A DNA stretch of 64,000 nt from Diploscapter coronatus (taxonomy: Eukaryota > Nematoda > Chromadorea > Rhabditida > Rhabditidae). The stretch is taken from assembly GCA_964036155.1 (NCBI GenBank), contig OZ038422.1:75601201-75665200 (forward strand), in the 5' to 3' direction. Below, one piece after another: positions 22,090 through 33,625 of the stretch (position 1 is the stretch's first letter; the number at the start of each line of letters is the position of its first letter). The position numbers and the translations under genes were made by a program. Below the pieces are notes generated by a model, which was given only the letters and a program-made list of their open reading frames with translations, ran no database searches and was not told the DNA's origin.

Positions 22090-25000
22090 CGGGCCTACGT
22101 CGATTTAGCTCCCTGACCCAGTCATAGTCTATCATCACATCTGAAGCAAGTTCAATAATATCATTACGATTCTATCAATCTAGAAAGCTTTCTTTCGACT
22201 CTTTTGAGCAAAAATTTCACCTTCATACCTAAAGTCCTCAAGCAGGTATGCCGAATAGCATTTCGGGATAATTTTCTTGCATAAATAGATAACCAGGAAT
22301 GTTAGTAAGATTTCTGCGAAGGAAAAATAGTTCAGAAAAAAAGTTGCAAAAATCCATCACCCAAAATGAGTCCATTTTCACAAATGAAATATTGCTTGTG
22401 CGCGGGTATTTTAACCTGATTTTTTGCACAGAACCATTTCATCAGGTTTATCGTCGAGCTAGATGGGGCTATTTGAGACGCATTGGGTTTTAAGGGCACT
22501 ACCTTCCAAAACGCTGTTTCAAACTACCACGCTTCTACCAAAAACGCATTTTTGCAAGGAAGCGGAGCTTGAGAATTTCTCTATTCATGTCTTAGCTAAA
22601 TTCTTTTAAAAACCCGGACAACTTTGATATATTAATCTCGCAAAAACTTAATGCTCACCATAACAAGTCGAATTGTAGACGTAGTTTCCTCTGAAAAAGC
22701 GATGGAATGTGTGAATTCGTCTTTTGGGAAGAAGGAAGTCTGAAAACTGAAGGATTGACGATTTAGAGACTGGGGGCAATTAATTGCACACTACATTGGA
22801 ACGCGAGGCCTGAAAGCGGTTCGACACAAATGGGTTCAAATGAAAACTCGCCAGAAAGGGGATGGAATGTAAAAAGCAATGGTAATAAAGGAAGAGAAAA
22901 GAGAACGGGTGAAAGTATGGGGCGTCCCGTGGCACAGAGGAAGAGGGAACGAAGTAAATATGGCAATGCACTGTACTGCAGTTTCTCTCGTCGTTTCTGT
23001 TTCTCTGGATGCGAAAAACGATATGCTCTCTCGTTCGTTTCCCTTTCTCACACAATAAACCATTTGCAGTGCAATGCCAACATTCTTGAATGAAAATGGA
23101 AAGGAAACGAGGTGCGGGGAATCAATATATGGCCCTTGGCAGACACATTTCCATCGCTTGTTGAGGTCGACTTCTTTGGACCTCTTGAAAGCTCCGCTCT
23201 TTCTGGTCCTTCATATTTCCCCCTCTTGCATTCTCTCTTCATCTGCCCCTTTTATGTATTCGACGCTTCTCTCCTCATTTATCTCATTTCCAGCAACCAA
23301 CGTGTGAACATCGGTAATTTGTTGTTCAACTTTTCCTAATTAATCAGCAATTTTTCCGTTGCATTTCGCACGATAATTCAAAGGGAATTATCGATGGAGT
23401 ATTCTTAGAAGGAGATTGGAGATAAAATTTAGACATGAACGAAGTAGCTTAAACTAAAATAATGATGAATCGAGGGTTAATTAAATTTAATGAATCTCAT
23501 ATGGTCTGAAATTGTTGACATAAAAATAGCAGAAGAAGAAATTTCGAAAAAAAATATGGATAAAAAATAATGTGTACTCAAATTCCAGAGGATGTTTTAC
23601 ATACCAATCCATTCTTCGCGCAGTTAATTTTTGCTCCCAAACACAGCAATTTACTATTCGAACGCCATGGATACGAATCAATTCTACGTCGAACACAATT
23701 CAAAAAATTTCGAAATGGCTAATTTTGAAATAACAATGAAGTAATAAGTTAGCAGTATCACGAAATGAATTAAAATCTCATTATGCGCGAATAAGTTAAC
23801 CAAAAAGTTTTTGGATACTTCCGAGCTCTAGTGCGGAGGGGCTTTTGATGAATCGGGCTGTTTTTTGGAGTTCTGCCTTTTAAAACTGAATTTTGGAGAT
23901 GTTCAACATTTTTCCAGACAAAAAAGCCGAAGGATCTATGAAAGCATAAAAACCAGAGAAGCACACGACGAAAATAGAATGGGGCGCATATAAAAAGTCT
24001 GACTGACAAAATTGAAAGAATGAAAGAAAAACGAAGGCCAGCTTTGGGAGACTCGTTGCAACTCTACTCCAATGGCCCAATGCCTTTTCCCAACCAATTC
24101 GATTATTTTGGGCATTTCGCCTTTTTTTCTTTTTCAGTCCTCTCCTCAACGTCTTTCTTATTTCATTTCTGCCAGCATAAATTCCACTTTCCAACTCAAA
24201 CCCGAGAAGGGTTTGTTTTTGCCTCGAAATATGGCGCGCAGCTATAGCTCGGCGAGAGGGCTTGGATTTATCATGAGATGGAAAATTTGAGGCATTATGA
24301 TACATTTCCAGAAGAATGCCTGAATCTAGGACTTTCAGAAACGTCTTAACTTTCTGAAAGTACAAAAAATAATGTTATAAAATAGCACTAGAGCTCCACG
24401 CAGCAATTGATTCCAATAAAACGAGCGAGAAGCAATTCGAAGTTAAGCAGGGATAAATTTTGGAGGACAGGAACGAAATGAGCCCCGAACAGAAAGCTGA
24501 AAGCAGAAAATGGAAAGAGCAAAAGTCAGACGCCGAATAAACAACGCGAAATGTGTCCGAATGCGAAGTATGCGGCGTACAATAATGTTCAAATTTGAAA
24601 GCTGAGCTAAAAACCAATTTTCATAAGTAGAAAATCAAGTAACTTTCTAAGGCTTCAGATATAAATTAAAATTTAGAAACGATGGTTTGTAGATGTTGTA
24701 ATATCATAGCGCATAGTTTAGCGATAGATCGGGAGACATTCTAATCACTACGACGCTGTGGCAGATACAAGTTTCTTCTAGAAACATAAAATTTACTAAC
24801 AAGTAGAAATAGCATCTACCCCTATCTTCAAATATCTTATATCAGATTGGCAGCTAGGCAAGAATGCCAGTGATCACTGCAATGTCTGGCCTAGAAAATG
24901 ATGTATTTTGCAAACCCTATCTGCAGAAATCCAAAAGACAAAAGAATAGTCGATTTCCGTGTTTTTGGTTCGAGTCTCGAGGGACGCCAGTCCAAATTTG

Positions 25001-28000
25001 CACTCTCCGAATTGTGCACTGAGCTACGAATGATTTCAGGGCCTAATTCGCAACGATTTAAAGAAATCCCAGAAAGTCTTTCATTCAAAGGGAAATGGAA
25101 TGCATAAAACTGCTGGTCAATGTTAGGAAGGCTATATTCTGGAGCAGAAAATGTTGGGTGGATATACATTTAAATTTCAGCTCCAATTAATCAGCAAAAA
25201 AAGTTGAAACACTCCTGTGCCAGATCAAATTCAACATTCTAAAAGAGAATGCTTATTTAACGCTCAGAATATGCCGTGTAGTTCCTGTACCCTCGCTAAA
25301 ATTCTCAATCTACCCCTATTCTGTGCCAAAGTGTTGCCCTATTTTCCCATTTTCGTATTTCTAACGCATTCCAATTACACGCTCAATTAGTCGGACAAGC
25401 ATATTATTTCCCCCGGGTTCGCATTTTCGTTGTTTCATTGAAAACTTCTAAATCGAGTTGATCTCAGGTATACGAATATTAAGACATTTTTAAATCGTTA
25501 GAACAAGAAGAATGAATTAAATTAAATGCTGTTATTAAGCCAAATTTAAGTAAAAGATGAATTTAAAAAATATAATGAAAAGAATTGCATACTAGCAAAA
25601 TATGAATACTTCTTGTTACTTGACTTTCTTATTTTCTGCTATGCTGCGTAGAATAATTGTTCTTTGTGATTGCAGTGGTGGTTTACGGCAAAACAAGGAT
25701 CATAGCCAATTGGGGGTAAATCTCATAAAATGTGCCTGAAAATGGGACAGAAAGCTACCCCATTCTTAAATGGAGACTGCTTTATGGTTCCGAAAGAATA
25801 TGAAGGGTCATTTTGGGTGAAAGACATGAGTTAGGGAATGAAGTAAATAGGACTGGGTAATTTGGAATCGGTCTTTGTGATGAACAGGAAAAAGACGACA
25901 AATTAAACAAAATTCAGACATCTTTATAAACTTTGATGTAAAGAAAAATGTGCAAATTCGATGAATTCCTAGACAGAATAGTTTATAATCGTGAAAAACG
26001 TAACAGAATGTGGGACTGAAAACTAATATAATGTTTTCTGAGCGCGAAAAAAGAGAACGCGAACCGACCATAGAATAACAAAATATGTGCATGTGCAAGC
26101 AAACCTGATTGATTCTGGGGGGCTGAGAATATTAGAATGTTCGTATAAAGCCAAAGGTAACAGGATTAGGATATGCATTCGTGTATATTCAACATATATG
26201 CAAAGAAGCATATGAGGCTATTCTAATATTATAATTTTAATACGAATGAATTACATATCGAAGCAAAATTTAAATGATTTTACAACAATTGATAGTTTGG
26301 GTAATGAGAAGTACGGGAAGAAATTTTAAAAAATCCCGGATTAATTTAACTCTACCTAAGAATTTATTTAAATGACGACTCTGTACATTGTTTTAGTATT
26401 CTAAAAAATATGACTGAGAAACAGGCTCCATCGATGTCGTATGAATTTTCAATTTAATTCATTCCCCATTTTGGCCATAAAACGAGCAGTTTTATATGAG
26501 TTTGCTCGTTTGTTTGTAATATCAGAGTATGCAATATTGCTGTCATCAACGAAAATTCGATAGCAAGAACGAGTTTATACAAATTATAAAATATCTATGA
26601 CCTCAAATAAAAATAAAATCAATTTCTAAAAGGTAGCGATTGTTTTACCGATGGAACAAAGTAGTTAGTATACTAACTGGCCAGCTTATATTATTGCAAG
26701 AAATACACATTTTAAACTTTTAGATATTTTCTACAAGTACTCCTAAAATTGCATAGCAATTTCAAAGCAATAATCAAACAGCGCGAAAGTTCACCGAGAA
26801 TTGACAGTTGAGAATGTCAGTGCAGGCCGAACACAGTCGAATGTAAATAAGGTTGAATAAAGTTTGAGCTCAAAGTAAAAGCAAGTCGAGTTCTTGGATG
26901 TTTCCGAAAGCAGGAAAGTGGTTTGAAAAGCTCGACTGCAAGCGAGAGCGAATTAACTTTGCTAGGGAAGACGTCTGGGGAAGAAGCGAAAGGGGGGAAT
27001 GAAGTTCAATTAATTTGGGCAGCCCAGTCCCGGGGTCCTACATTCGCTTTTAACGGCAGAAGAATCTCTTTGTCTCCATTTTATGCATGCTATTTCTAGA
27101 TGATGAAGAGGAAATAACGTTTAAAATATGGAGGGGAAAAGGATTTTCTGACCTTCTCATCGAGTGCGTAGTTAAACGCATACAGATGGACTCGGAGCTA
27201 CTGACGCTCTTCCGGCGATAACAGTAGGATCGATGAGAGTGAAACACATCTATTCGAGTGCGGACAGGGTTTCTAATGCGAAATCAGAAAACCACGATTC
27301 GGAAATGGTGATTCGTCTATAGGATGATCATTGAAACCTTGGAATGTTCCGGAAACAAACAGACCAAAACTGACAAACGTTCTTACAAAACCGTTCTCCC
27401 TTTGAAATAGCCTTTGCTCTATTGAGTGTAAATGCAGAGCACGCCTTCCGCTTGACGCAAATTCGCTCGCACTCACAAAAAGGGGGTTTTCGGACCATCG
27501 TCTTCAAAAATTCACATCTTTGGTTACACGGATCCCTTTTTTACGCGACTTTTTGCTATAAACTTAACTAGCCCATCAGATTTTGAGAAAAATACTTCCA
27601 TAACTCTGCCTCCACATCGGGAATATCACTTGCGCTTTCTAAGTATACGCGCTACATTCCAATTTCGTAGGTAACCTAACATAGCACTATTATCAGTCTG
27701 CCTTTGGAAAGGGCATTTTGAAAGTCAGCAATATCAATAAAAATGCTGAATTAGCGTATGATGCTAATGATATTTATTTCCAAATGATAAAAATGTGAAT
27801 AATAATTTTTCTCAATAAATTATGCAAGAAATATTCTAAAGGAGGTTTTCAAATGACATAATTTTTTACGATGAAATAAGGTTCATTAGATATTGAGTTT
27901 CTTTTTTTCAGCACGATTTCATTAAATGATAGCTGCTCTTAATTCCCGTTTCAATAATGACCATCTCTGAAAAATATATCGATTTACTTCAAATACACAC

Positions 28001-28065
28001 TAGTATCTTAGGGCTAACCTTAAAACTCATTCAATCACTTCAGGTGTGGTGCTTTACTACTCGAA
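22090..28065. other. 6-kb region upstream of the channel gene, no supported gene
   Basis: The + strand is purine-rich over much of 22.8-27.5 kb, so the strand sense for the channel is pyrimidine-rich. This leaves many open frames of 60-160 codons on the minus strand, none with a recognisable domain and none supported by phase-matched neighbouring exons. The region probably contains the channel promoter and possibly an outron or 5' UTR introns. One dispersed repeat copy lies at 22517-22560. Confidence 0.45.
22517..22560. repeat. dispersed 44-bp repeat, copy 1
   Basis: Begins TTTCAAACTACCACGCTTCT and contains ACGCAT(T/C)TTTGCAAGG. It matches 44004-44047 in the same orientation with only a few differences and no gap. 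This is probably the conserved part of a larger decayed interspersed repeat. Confidence 0.55.
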
Positions 28066-28486
28066 TCATATCGTTTTCAATTCTGAAATGTTAATCTCTA
28101 GAAATATGAAAATGATGGCATACATTAATTCGTAATCCTTCGAGTTAGCGATTTTGTTCTTCAAATATCGAACAGTTTTGTTATGAGTATGAGGATGAGT
28201 TTGTACATCAAGTCCTGAAAGAGTCTTAGATAAAAATGTCTTTTCTAAACTTAAACAAAAAATGAACCTGAAACGGTTAGCTGGTGCATTCCAGAATGAG
28301 GCAATTGTTCTTCTAGAACTGTAATAACATTGTTGGAGTGCAATTTCGCGACGTTGACACTATCAGGAGGATGTGAATCATTGCTGAATTTGAAATTTTG
28401 CAGTATAAATTTGCTAACCAATCAAAGCCGCTAATCATACGATTTTCACTTGACACCTACCTATCAATGACAAGAGGAAAACGCAT
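28066..28486 (-). CDS. small unrecognised protein (96 aa)
   Basis: Three exons are consistent in phase: 28486-28461 (starting MRFPLVID), 28383-28268 and 28214-28066 (TGA). Acceptors read TTCAG and TTTCAG. The protein includes NDSHPPDSVNVAKLHSNN, VLEEQLPHSGMHQLTVSG and a His-rich HPHTHNKTVRYLKNKI segment, and ends in a hydrophobic stretch (YAIIFIFLEI). I recognise no family. It starts only 41 bp downstream of the stop of the preceding gene on the same strand, so both may come from one transcript. The 26-base first exon is the weakest part, and a donor-like GTATGCC near the end allows a different C terminus. The two main exons are probably real because codon composition and phase agree. Confidence 0.5.
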
Positions 28487-28527
28487 ATAAAAAAGGAATT
28501 AGAAAAATAAATTTTATAGTTTAATGT

Positions 28528-29085
28528 CTACTGTCGTCTAAAAATCTCCCTCCAGTATCGATCGGTGTGCTTTACGAGCTGTGTGTTGTATGCTTCCAGT
28601 TCTTTCATGGGCATCATTCGAATTTCGGCGAAATCGTGGAGTAAAAATTTCGTCCCGGGCGGCAATGAATTTCGTCGTCGTTCAAGGCAGTATCCTCTAA
28701 TTTTTTAAAATAAATAAATGGTAAATTTATCGGAATTATTTTTCAAGAATTATAATCATGATATTCTTGAAACAAATAAAAAAAGGCTAAATTTAAAAAA
28801 AAAAAAAAAAAAAAAACCCCCCACTTTATCTTTAAAAAAATAATTATAAGGAAAAAATTTTAAATCTCACTCATCTCGAAAAAAAAACATTTTATAAACT
28901 CACCCGTCTCCAATGCTATAGGTCGTGCACGATCTTTGCCTGCCTTCATTCTCAATGTTCAGAATAGATTTGCTCCTTCCCCGCATTTCCTCTTCTTCGA
29001 CTTCATCCGATGATTTTTGTTTAAAATAAGTGAACCCGAGCACGAACAGCAGAGCTACGCAGTAAATCAGTGAAAAATCGATCAT
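28528..29085 (-). CDS. small single-pass membrane protein (116 aa), unknown family
   Basis: Two exons, 29085-28904 and 28696-28528 (TAG), join in phase. The protein starts with a hydrophobic segment (MIDFSLIYCVALLFVLGFTY), most likely a signal anchor. A Lys plus acidic stretch follows (KQKSSDEVEEEEMRGRSKS), then a basic domain with GYCLERRRNSLPPGTKF, HDFAEIRMMPMKELEAYN and HTDRYWREIFRRQ at the end. The topology would place most of the chain on the far side of the anchor from a very short N terminus. I do not recognise a family and give no function. It sits tightly upstream of another small gene. A start at 29085 is supported because the membrane segment begins directly at that Met. Confidence 0.65.
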
Positions 29086-30121
29086 ATTATCGCTGAATTT
29101 GTCAAATCCTGGATAGATGAAATGCGAAATTTAAAAGACGGAAAAAATTCGCGAAAAACGGAAAGATAGGAAAACATACAGAGAATGCATCAATAGCGAA
29201 CTGAAAATTTAATGCTATCTTAATTATGCAAAAATATTCTTTTTGAAATCTGAAAATATCGATTTTCCATACTACAAATCAAAGAACTCGATGCGCATTT
29301 GAAATCAAGAATGATAACAAAGGCGCGCTTCATAGCTTTTATGTTTATTTCTGATTGAGCTTCATTCGATTAGATAATCAACTTAGTATTTTATTGCTTC
29401 ACATTTTGTTCTGCTCGCCGTGAAAATGCCCACTCGAGAAAATCGAGTTGATAACGCGGTAAAGTGATTGCAAAAATATGAATTGGTATGCGAAATAGTA
29501 GGAAAATGAGAACATTCTGATGCTCAAAGATGAAATATCGTTTAGATCATAAAATCAACAATCTTTTGCTAAACTAAAAATAAGGTAGTTGCAATTATTT
29601 CCCTTTGAAAAAAGAATCGACTATTTCTCGAGCTAATAATGAACGCTACTCGGGTTGTGTGCGACTGCGCACGCTTTTTATTTTTTGATCTGCGTCTTTT
29701 TACCATGCTGTATCATTTCTGCAGCATGGTTTTCTTTTCTCCTTCACATTTTATCTCTCACTGTCGAAAGGATGAAAAGCTCAGTCCTTTGGCTGACTTG
29801 GGGTTTATTCTTGCTCGTGACAATTGCTGAATAAATCCCTGTTATCTTACCAGAAATTCGTTATAGGACTTCACGGTCCTTGGAATCTTTTCAGAGCCGC
29901 AAATAACCGGCTAGGTTGAGATTTTATAAGATTGTTTATCTTTTTTATTCACAGCCGCACAGGTTGGTAATAAATGTGAGAGGAATTGCATACAACGCAT
30001 TGGTGACAAATGATGCAACTATTTGGTTCTATTGAAGAATATGAATACTAACTAAACTTTGGATGCAACCTTACATACATACCATATACGACATTTCATA
30101 TTTTGATATGGCAACAGCTAT

Positions 30122-30178
30122 ATGACGGAGGGCTTAATTAGGGAACACTCCATCAGTTTTTTGAAATATCCTCCGTCA
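30122..30178. repeat. short fold-back sequence
   Basis: The arms are ATGACGGAGGG on the left and a right arm whose reverse complement is ATGACGGAGGA. They are separated by about 36 bases. It may be a short hairpin element or a remnant of one. No target duplication is evident. Confidence 0.45.
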
Positions 30179-31000
30179 TTTAGTAAAATGCCTTTTGATG
30201 TATAATTTTTTAAAAATTTATATGTTAAATATAATAGTAATTGTATAAGGTATCAATTATTATTACTAGTTTTTTTTCTTAATTTAAATTTTGATTGTTT
30301 GTATTTTATCGGCTAAGTTTAAGATCAATAAAGGATATCCTCCAAACCCAGCATGTTCATCATAAATCAAAAAGTGTAAGGAGCACATTCACTAACAAAC
30401 ACTGGCACACACACGCGTTAGAGTGCTAGAGATATTTTCGGGCGATAAATTAGGCGCGGGCGCTATCATTCCTATGAAAAAAGAGATAAGTTTCCGGATC
30501 AAGCTGCAGAAAAAAACGTTGCAGCCGGGCACGACCTCAATGAATCGGAAATCGTCCGCTATCAAGAAGCAATTTTCACCAATTCTATTTTCTTCTCAAT
30601 AATAAATGCAATACAATCAAAATTTCGCTTAATTTGCGTGCACATTTCCTTAAAGCTTCGTTTATTGCCCATCAAACTCAACTTCGCATCCGCTCTTCAA
30701 CTAACTCGTAAAACGCGCCTAGCTGAGTTTTGCTGCCAATTATCACTTAGCGGATATCAGGAAATGAGCAGTTTTATTGTCGTTTTATCGCTGTTCACCT
30801 CAATATTTTTTCTTCTTCACTTCCTCCTTCAATTGATATTTGAATCTCCAAGATTTTTATCTGATGGATTTTTAGTTCTCGAAAATATCATGATGATCAA
30901 CAAGTAGCATCATTTGCGGAGTTGAATTTAGCTGGTTACAGATTTAGAATTTGATTCTGTTACCATATGAAGTGCCACTAGATTGGGATCGCTTGCCGGG

Positions 31001-31018
31001 CAGCAGCAGCAGCAGCAG
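31001..31018. repeat. (CAG)6 trinucleotide run
   Basis: Six CAG units lie in the region upstream of calexcitin. The open frames crossing it on either strand are short and show no domain, so it is not assigned to a protein. Confidence 0.85.
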
Positions 31019-31329
31019 AAATTGTCGAGAACTTTGGAGTGTTTCTCGTCTTTGGATTTCACTTCTGCCTTGCGGCAATTTCACATATCTTTTCTCCCCT
31101 TTTCCTGTCATATCTTCTCGAGTTTCACTGCTCAACCCCCTAGCTGCCCACAACAACGCCTCGCCGTTTCATCTTGACACTTCGTGATTTTTTTCGGTTA
31201 ATTTTTGTAAAATTTCCGAATACTTACTTTGCTAGGTGTAATCAAGTGGATTTTTATCTAGGATATAACTTCTTGATATCTATAAATTGATGATAGGAAA
31301 AATCTTTGATTAAATTATTTCAGAAAAGA

Positions 31330-32828
31330 ATGACATCGATGGATGAAGACATTTACAACAGACTCGACCCATTCCTAATTCGAAAATGGACCCATGCATT
31401 TTACGTCTTCTTCGATTTAAATCGCAGTGGAGCATTGGATTGGCAGGACTTCGAAGATTTAATTGAAGTACAAAATTATGACGTCATACGTTTAAACAGC
31501 AAATCAAATTTACGTAATTTTACTCCCACTCAAGATTGTTTAAATTCAAAATCAAGCACCCGTTTATTTTGGGAATTACAAATCAGTGAAGTTTGTGTAG
31601 TGATCTGCGAGGGTTGTGTGTTTCAGCGTGGTTCATCTCAATCGAGAAAATCTTGCCAATGGATGAAATTTAGGTGATTGGAGAGGCTCGTGGAAACAGG
31701 AGTGATATATTTCTGACTGCTAAACTATGCCTTCCTGATATCTGGCACAAATTGTGCGAGGCGAATGGAAAGACCACGGACGATCAGCTAGCCGTGTCGG
31801 AGTGGCACTCGATGTGGGCCAAGGCTCTGGAAGAAAATTCAGAGCTTGGGTGGCAAAAGTGCTATCTTGACTACATATTCAAGCTGCTCGATGCGTCTGG
31901 TAGGAATCTAATTATTTTTACGATAATTTTTTAGAGATTTCATATCGTGCTCGCCGCTCATATTCGACGTTGAAGTGTGCGCGCTCTAACCCTAAAACAC
32001 CTGCTTCAATCAAAAACGAGTGTGACTCCTTTTCTCTCGTTCATCATAGGCATAGGGAGAAAGAAGAAAAGGAGCCAACGCTCTCATTTTCGATTGGAGA
32101 AGTTTAGAGTTGGAGCGCACACATTTTGGTGCTGAATACCAGCGGAAAGTATCGTACTTTTATGGAGTAAAAACATTAGAATAATTAGAACGCACTAGAG
32201 CATGTTTACATGCAGTCTTATCTAAAATTTTCTACCCTTCATCACATTATGGCATCAAACTCATCAAATTGCTCCATTTTAAATTTGATTTAGGCGACAA
32301 GCTAGTCGACCAAGCTGAATACGTCCAAGTGCTGGGGTTCTTTGGAGTTTCTGAGGAAAACGCGTTGAAATGCTTCGACAAATTTGGAACATCGGTAAGC
32401 TTTAATTGCTAACGAAATGAGCAGAAGTATGACAAACAATTGACACGTTTCCATTTTTCTTTCAAGGGTTCGGGTCTCAATGCAACTATTGTCCGAAACG
32501 ATTTTTACCGAACGAAATTAGAATCTGTATGAAATTTATAAATAGAGTAGAAAATTGATCGACTCGCACACAACAACACGACCGCATTGCGTTCGAGTCC
32601 AAAGAGAGAAGAAAGTTCGTGCCACGTATGAGAATGTATGTTGTTGTCGTGTCTTTTTCTAGCGATTTTTCATTAGTTCATTAGAAAGATGGAAATGCGA
32701 TGGGAGGAAGCTTTCAGAATTTGAACTGCATCGACTACAAGCGATTCCTTCAACTGTGGAACGAGTTCTTTAAATCCGTCGACAGAAACGCGCCTGGAAA
32801 TTATCTGCTTGGAATGATAGACGAATGA
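31330..32828 (+). CDS. calexcitin-like EF-hand calcium-binding protein
   Basis: A cytosolic calcium sensor or buffer of the sarcoplasmic calcium-binding/calexcitin family, expressed in neurons and muscle in animals studied. Exons are 31330-31467, 31674-31899, 32294-32394 and 32685-32828 (TGA); all phases agree and the protein is about 200 residues, the usual family length. It starts [12 protein letters not shown], then [16 protein letters not shown]-hand 1 loop: [13 protein letters not shown] middle helical part follows ([29 protein letters not shown]). EF-hand 2 loop: [13 protein letters not shown] last EF-like unit (FDKFGT, then KDGNAMGGS...CIDYKRF) is stretched and probably weak. The ATG follows a TTATTTCAG acceptor, so a 5' UTR intron or spliced leader site is likely. 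Confidence 0.85.
31974..32125. repeat. large imperfect inverted repeat in calexcitin intron
   Basis: The left arm begins GTGTGCGCGCTCTAAC. The reverse complement of the right arm begins GTGTGCGCTCCAACTC. Similarity continues through CAATC.AAAA.GAG to a shared CTCCTTTTCT block, giving arms of about 65-75 bases with a short loop. This looks like a fold-back or MITE-type element inside the intron 31900-32293. Confidence 0.6.
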
Positions 32829-33354
32829 TTTGATTCATCTGTATCAGATGAATTTTTACTTGATTCTCATACCTTTATTTTGGAATAGAAAACTGGCTAT
32901 ATAAGAACCGATTCAAGTTGATCTTGTTTCTTGATAATGCTGTCCGTATACGTCTCTGAAAAATATAAATTGTAGGCATAATTTAACGCTGTATAAAGTG
33001 TTTTATATGAAAATCATTTTTAAAAATTGAAAATAAACTAATTATTCAATCGAAATTCAAATGAATAAATAAATGTGCTAGAGGCTCACTTTATTCAATT
33101 CTTTCTTTCTCTAATCTCTCACCTTTCTCCTCAATCCCTCTCCCTTTCCTGCCGTGGCGCCCAACGACACTGCTTATTCCTTCTACATCATGCCTTACTC
33201 TTTATTTGTATTGTTCTATCTCTTCAGCCACTGACTACTGGTCATTTAGTCATCCCTTCTTCCCCGACCAGTCAGTCAGTCTACTCTTCTGTCCCCGTCT
33301 AGGACGGTAGGTCCTAATTCTGTCTATCTATTCTCCTAAATTGTGTTAATTCCT

Positions 33355-33415
33355 TTGTCGTGCTAGACAATAAATAATTACCAGTAACTGGTGATTGACT
33401 AGCACAACAAAATGA
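33355..33415. repeat. fold-back sequence upstream of HADH
   Basis: The left arm TTTGTCGTGCTAGACAAT and the reverse complement of the right arm, TTTGTTGTGCTAGTCAAT, agree at most positions. An inner TACCAGTAACTGGTGA adds a second pairing. The distance to the HADH start is about 210 bp, so it could lie in the promoter or 5' UTR. It could equally be a small mobile-element remnant. Confidence 0.5.
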
Positions 33416-33617
33416 TAATGACGAAGCAAAAAAATATTCAAATTTTAATATTAGCACTTCGCTCAATTTACGCGTATACGGCTCGCCGTCTTGTTATTGA
33501 AAAGCAACATCGTACTTTGAACTTGACCGCTTTCTTTTATCTTTGCATTGTCTTATTTCTGCAAAAGTGAACGCCTTTTCCGTTCCACTTTTATTTATCG
33601 ACTTTTAATTTTCTGAG

Positions 33618-33625
33618 TTTTTTAG
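33618..33625 (+). promoter_or_regulatory. splice acceptor abutting the HADH ATG (possible trans-splice site)
   Basis: TTTTTTAG is followed immediately by the ATG. In nematodes such an acceptor directly before the start codon often receives a spliced leader. A normal 5' UTR intron is the alternative. No leader RNA gene is present in the window. Confidence 0.4.

Larger units (their letters stand above)
29086..31329. other. 2.2-kb intergenic region between divergent genes
   Basis: This lies between the minus-strand membrane protein gene and calexcitin (+), and should carry both promoters. It contains a small fold-back at 30122-30178 and a CAG run at 31001-31018. An 89-codon open frame near 30638 has no similarity I recognise and was not called. 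Confidence 0.45.
32829..33625. other. intergenic region between calexcitin and HADH
   Basis: About 800 bp. It carries a candidate polyadenylation signal AATAAA at 33032-33037 for calexcitin, a hairpin-type sequence at 33355-33415, and a TTTTTTAG acceptor directly before the HADH start codon. No gene is supported. Confidence 0.5.

Noticed and set aside
22763..23339. cluster of overlapping open frames on both strands
   Set aside because: Several frames in all phases with no similarity or conserved motif. This is low stop density from skewed composition, not a gene.
28797..28820. A-run followed by CCCCCC, considered as a retroposed poly(A) tail
   Set aside because: No upstream coding sequence or flanking duplication. 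It lies between the two exons of a small gene and may be a simple repeat or assembly artefact.
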